41,877 nt of DNA. Origin: Nitrospirae bacterium 13_2_20CM_2_62_8 (GTDB lineage: Bacteria; Nitrospirota; Nitrospiria; Nitrospirales; Nitrospiraceae). Positions 39,602-41,877 of this stretch are shown in pieces. Each line of letters opens with the position of its first letter. Within the stretch, counting starts at the first letter, position 1. The stretch spans positions 1 to 41,877 of the forward strand of contig MNDM01000075.1 in NCBI GenBank assembly GCA_001914955.1. The letters run 5' to 3'. The notes under the pieces were generated by a model. It worked only from the letters and a program-made list of their open reading frames with translations, did not search any database and had not been told where the DNA came from. The translations under genes were made by a program, and so were the position numbers.

Positions 39602-41302
39602 TCACTCCTTCCTGATCCCCACCAGCCACAGATCCGGTTTCACGCGCGCGCTCGGCAGGATGCTTTGGTGCATCCTGAAGGTCGGCAGGGTCTCCACCGG
39701 CTCAGTGGACAGAAGTCGAAGTCGGTTGGCTTGCAACGACTGGCTCAAGGCCGAGGGCCCCACCACAAACCCGAGGCCGCCTGGTCTGAGCGCACCGGCT
39801 ACGGCCCGCGCCGTCTCCTCGACCTGCGCCAGGCGGTCGAACTGGGAAAACGGGATCCATGTATAGACCAGGTCGTATGGTTGCGCGTAGGCCGCCGTTC
39901 GAGCGGACTCCACCGACATCAGCCTGATTCGCTTCGCCCACTCTACGCGTCCGGCTTTCGCCAACTGATTCCACAAGGCCTGCGCCTGCTTCTGGGCAAA
40001 GTCCGGACGAGAGTACAGAATGGTATAGTCCCTGGCGCGATCCAAGTTGACACAGGTCGTCAGGACCGCATCGAAGTTGTGAATCAACACCCGCTCGGTT
40101 CGGGCCAGGTGGGCTCGTAGATTAGAATCCTGCTCCATCGTGTCTTGGAGGTAATCCGCCACAAAGGGCTGGGTCGGGGCTTCCTCAATCTCGGTCTCAT
40201 CATCGGGGTAGAGAAGCACGGCAGAAAAAGCCCGCGCCGGCGCCACGTGTGGCGGCGGGCCCGCAAAAAGCGCACGCCAGTCCAGCGGATAGGACGGCGC
40301 CCGGCTCGGGAGGGAACCACCGATATCGCCCCAGGTCGGGCTGAGGGGCATCTCGACCCGTTTCTCGCCATCCTTCAGCACCAAGCGCCCCTGCAAGACC
40401 GCCACGGTCCGATCACCCGGCGCGAATCCCTGATGATCAGCCGCGACATAGGGCAGACCGGCTGGATCATCCGCCACGGTTACTTTCTGCACCGTGCTCC
40501 CCTTCAGGGTCACGCAGAGGTGGCGCGCCGGATCGAAATAGCGTCGAGGCGGGGCGGCTTCCGATGGGTAGGTTGGAATGCCCCGGTAGCGGAGCGGGAG
40601 GGGGGACGTCTGGTTCTGATCGTCATAGAGCCCGCGGATGAGCTCGAACACGGCGGAGCCGGTACCCGGCAGCAGCGATTGGAATAATTCCACCACCGGC
40701 AGGAAATCAATTCGGGCCCAATGCATGGTCCCCAGGCAGGCCATGAAACGGCTTCGCTCAAACGTACCGGCCTCCAACATAGAGAGCGCGTCCTTTTTGT
40801 GCCGGATGGTCGCCTGGCCCCGCGCGTCCACTGCCAGATCCTCATCCCCATAAAAGAACCGGACCTCCTCGAGGGAGACCCGCATCGCTTGCGCGGCCAT
40901 GCTGCGCAGATCGTCGGCCCGCAATCGCTCCCAGCCTGGTTTCTTGGACAGGTCCAGCGTGGTGCAGTTGGCCAGGCCCTCCGGCTTCACCCCCACCCAT
41001 TGCCCCCAGTCGAGACGCACGCGCGCCCGGGCAAGCCTCACCGTCCCCTTTGCCGCCGCGACCCACTCGCACTCATGGAAGGGGTTCCCCTCCGGATCGG
41101 TGGCCAGGAACCGCCGGTTGTCGGGGCCGTAGAAGATGAAGTGACCACCGGCTTGGCGCACCACCCGCCCGCCCGCAGCCGACAGGTCATGCACGAACGG
41201 ACGATTGGCGTGGAAGGTAATGTTGCCAGGATGCGAGAGGGCGGAGTGGATTACGGGATCCACAGGTTTAGGTTGAGGTTGAGCGGTGAGGAACTCCCGC
41301 AT
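39602..41302 (-). CDS. Unknown 566-residue protein, possible methyltransferase-like C-terminus
   Basis: I recognise no family. No signal peptide or membrane segment. The C-terminal third has a Rossmann-methyltransferase flavour (YDLVYTWIPFSQFDRLAQVE, then AGALRPGGLGFVVGPSAL), with a preceding strand-loop (KRIRLMSVE). No glycine-rich SAM motif I is visible, so it may be a degenerate or non-enzymatic relative. The middle contains beta-rich stretches (GDRTVAVLQGRLVLKDGEKR). The first residues (AQPQPKP) are encoded by a hexamer array (41264-41283), and ATG 41302 has a poor ribosome site, so the true start may lie downstream. It ends 17 bp before the pyr promoter and follows proA on the same strand. 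Confidence 0.7.
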   Translation of the reverse strand: MREFLTAQPQPKPVDPVIHSALSHPGNITFHANRPFVHDLSAAGGRVVRQAGGHFIFYGPDNRRFLATDPEGNPFHECEWVAAAKGTVRLARARVRLDWGQWVGVKPEGLANCTTLDLSKKPGWERLRADDLRSMAAQAMRVSLEEVRFFYGDEDLAVDARGQATIRHKKDALSMLEAGTFERSRFMACLGTMHWARIDFLPVVELFQSLLPGTGSAVFELIRGLYDDQNQTSPLPLRYRGIPTYPSEAAPPRRYFDPARHLCVTLKGSTVQKVTVADDPAGLPYVAADHQGFAPGDRTVAVLQGRLVLKDGEKRVEMPLSPTWGDIGGSLPSRAPSYPLDWRALFAGPPPHVAPARAFSAVLLYPDDETEIEEAPTQPFVADYLQDTMEQDSNLRAHLARTERVLIHNFDAVLTTCVNLDRARDYTILYSRPDFAQKQAQALWNQLAKAGRVEWAKRIRLMSVESARTAAYAQPYDLVYTWIPFSQFDRLAQVEETARAVAGALRPGGLGFVVGPSALSQSLQANRLRLLSTEPVETLPTFRMHQSILPSARVKPDLWLVGIRKE

Positions 41303-41353
41303 TCATTCGGAGTAGTCTGTCCGACCTTAACCTTAGCCTCAGCCTCAACCTTA
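41264..41353. repeat. Hexamer arrays between proA and the 566-residue protein gene
   Basis: Left array: AGGTTT, AGGTTG, AGGTTG (41264-41281). Right array: ACCTTA, ACCTTA, GCCTCA, GCCTCA, ACCTTA (41324-41353), five units in phase and broadly complementary to the left one. The right array includes the proA stop codon (41351-41353); the left lies in the first codons of the neighbouring gene. Confidence 0.7.
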
Positions 41354-41877
41354 TTCTCTGATCTGGCCGGAACCGAACACGACGAACTTGGAGCAGGTCA
41401 GCTCCTCCAGTCCCATCGGGCCTCGAGCATGAATGCGCGTGGTGCTGATGCCGATCTCGGCGCCGAGGCCGAACTGGTAGCCGTCGTTCAGCCGCGTGGA
41501 CGCGTTGACCATCACCGCGCTGGCATCCACCTCGCGGAGGAAGCGGAGCGCCCGGGCATAATCGTTCGTCACGATCGCTTCGGTGTGGCGGGAGCCATAG
41601 CGGGCGATGTGTTCCATCGCCTCCTCCATGCTCTTCACCACCTTGACCGCCAGAATCAGCGCGAGGAATTCCCGGCCGTAATCCTCCGGAGAGGCCGGGT
41701 TGACCTCCGAACTGAGCTGGCAGGTCTTCGGGCAGCCCCGCACGTCCACCTTGGCCTGCTTCAGTTTCCGAATCAACTCGGGCAGCCACGTGCGCGCGAT
41801 CGTCTGGTGGACCAGCAAGGTCTCCATCGCGTTGCAGGTAGCGGGACGCTGCACTTTGGCGTTCAGACAAATCCGTT
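41351..41877 (-). CDS. proA: Gamma-glutamyl phosphate reductase, C-terminal part (runs off the window)
   Basis: Reduces gamma-glutamyl phosphate to glutamate semialdehyde in proline synthesis. Only the last ~175 codons are present. The frame enters the window at [20 protein letters not shown], containing the catalytic Cys, and continues with [51 protein letters not shown] and [18 protein letters not shown], the standard ProA ending. An internal GTG at 41854 is not the real start. Confidence 0.95.
   Translation of the reverse strand, partial: RICLNAKVQRPATCNAMETLLVHQTIARTWLPELIRKLKQAKVDVRGCPKTCQLSSEVNPASPEDYGREFLALILAVKVVKSMEEAMEHIARYGSRHTEAIVTNDYARALRFLREVDASAVMVNASTRLNDGYQFGLGAEIGISTTRIHARGPMGLEELTCSKFVVFGSGQIRE

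Overview
This GC-rich window looks like chromosome of a Gram-negative bacterium. The gene complement and order (pyrR-pyrB-pyrC-DUF4149-carA-sppA-carB-greA, and lepA-lepB-rfaE-kdsB-pyrG-kdsA-kpsF-pgsA-plsY) remind me of Nitrospira and relatives (Nitrospirota). That placement comes from memory of gene order and protein style and was not checked. The Kdo and heptose genes imply an outer membrane with lipopolysaccharide. Nearly everything is core metabolism. I see no tRNA, rRNA, insertion sequence, prophage or CRISPR array, and no gene-free stretch exceeds about 230 bp.

Layout. (1) 1-4.9 kb: the 5' part of dnaE (minus strand) is divergent from purH, purD and a YrdC-family gene (plus). (2) 5.0-9.5 kb: a coiled-coil lipoprotein (plus), then rsmD-coaD-aspartate aminotransferase-fmdB (minus, 4-bp overlaps at the two inner junctions), a small zinc-ribbon gene (minus) and radC (plus). 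(3) 9.5-15.2 kb: a secreted-looking YqgE/AlgH protein and an EF-G-like GTPase (plus) converge on htrA. htrA sits behind a coiled-coil/TrkA-C protein (minus), followed by an unknown exported protein (plus). (4) 24.5-15.2 kb, minus: one long run lepA-lepB-rfaE1-kdsB-pyrG-kdsA-kdsD-pgsA-plsY, joining Kdo/heptose synthesis, phospholipid synthesis, CTP supply (needed for CMP-Kdo and CDP-diacylglycerol) and signal peptidase. It starts from a perfect consensus promoter back to back with a bioA promoter. (5) 24.6-28.1 kb, plus: bioA and a GH15 glucoamylase-like enzyme. (6) 39.6-28.2 kb, minus: the pyrimidine operon pyrR-pyrB-pyrC-DUF4149-carA-sppA-M48 protease-carB-greA, followed by a SAM hydroxide adenosyltransferase. 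(7) 39.6-41.9 kb, minus: an unknown 566-residue protein behind a partial proA.

Most notable signals. The pyrR leader holds a consensus promoter, a hairpin whose loop fits the Bacillus PyrR-binding consensus, a mutually exclusive antiterminator, a strong intrinsic terminator and a relay of two tiny ORFs leading into pyrR. This is a complete Bacillus-style pyr attenuator in what looks like a Gram-negative genome. In the same operon the first ~50 codons of pyrC are missing, and the pyrB-pyrC junction is instead filled by about thirteen degenerate 7-bp units. Similar 6-7 bp arrays with other unit sequences sit at three more intergenic or terminal positions. A nested palindrome lies between pyrG and kdsA, and a 22-bp palindrome covers the predicted bioA transcription start.

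Promoters were found by eye as hexamer pairs with 16-18 bp spacing. Functions rest on recognised motifs, not on database searches.
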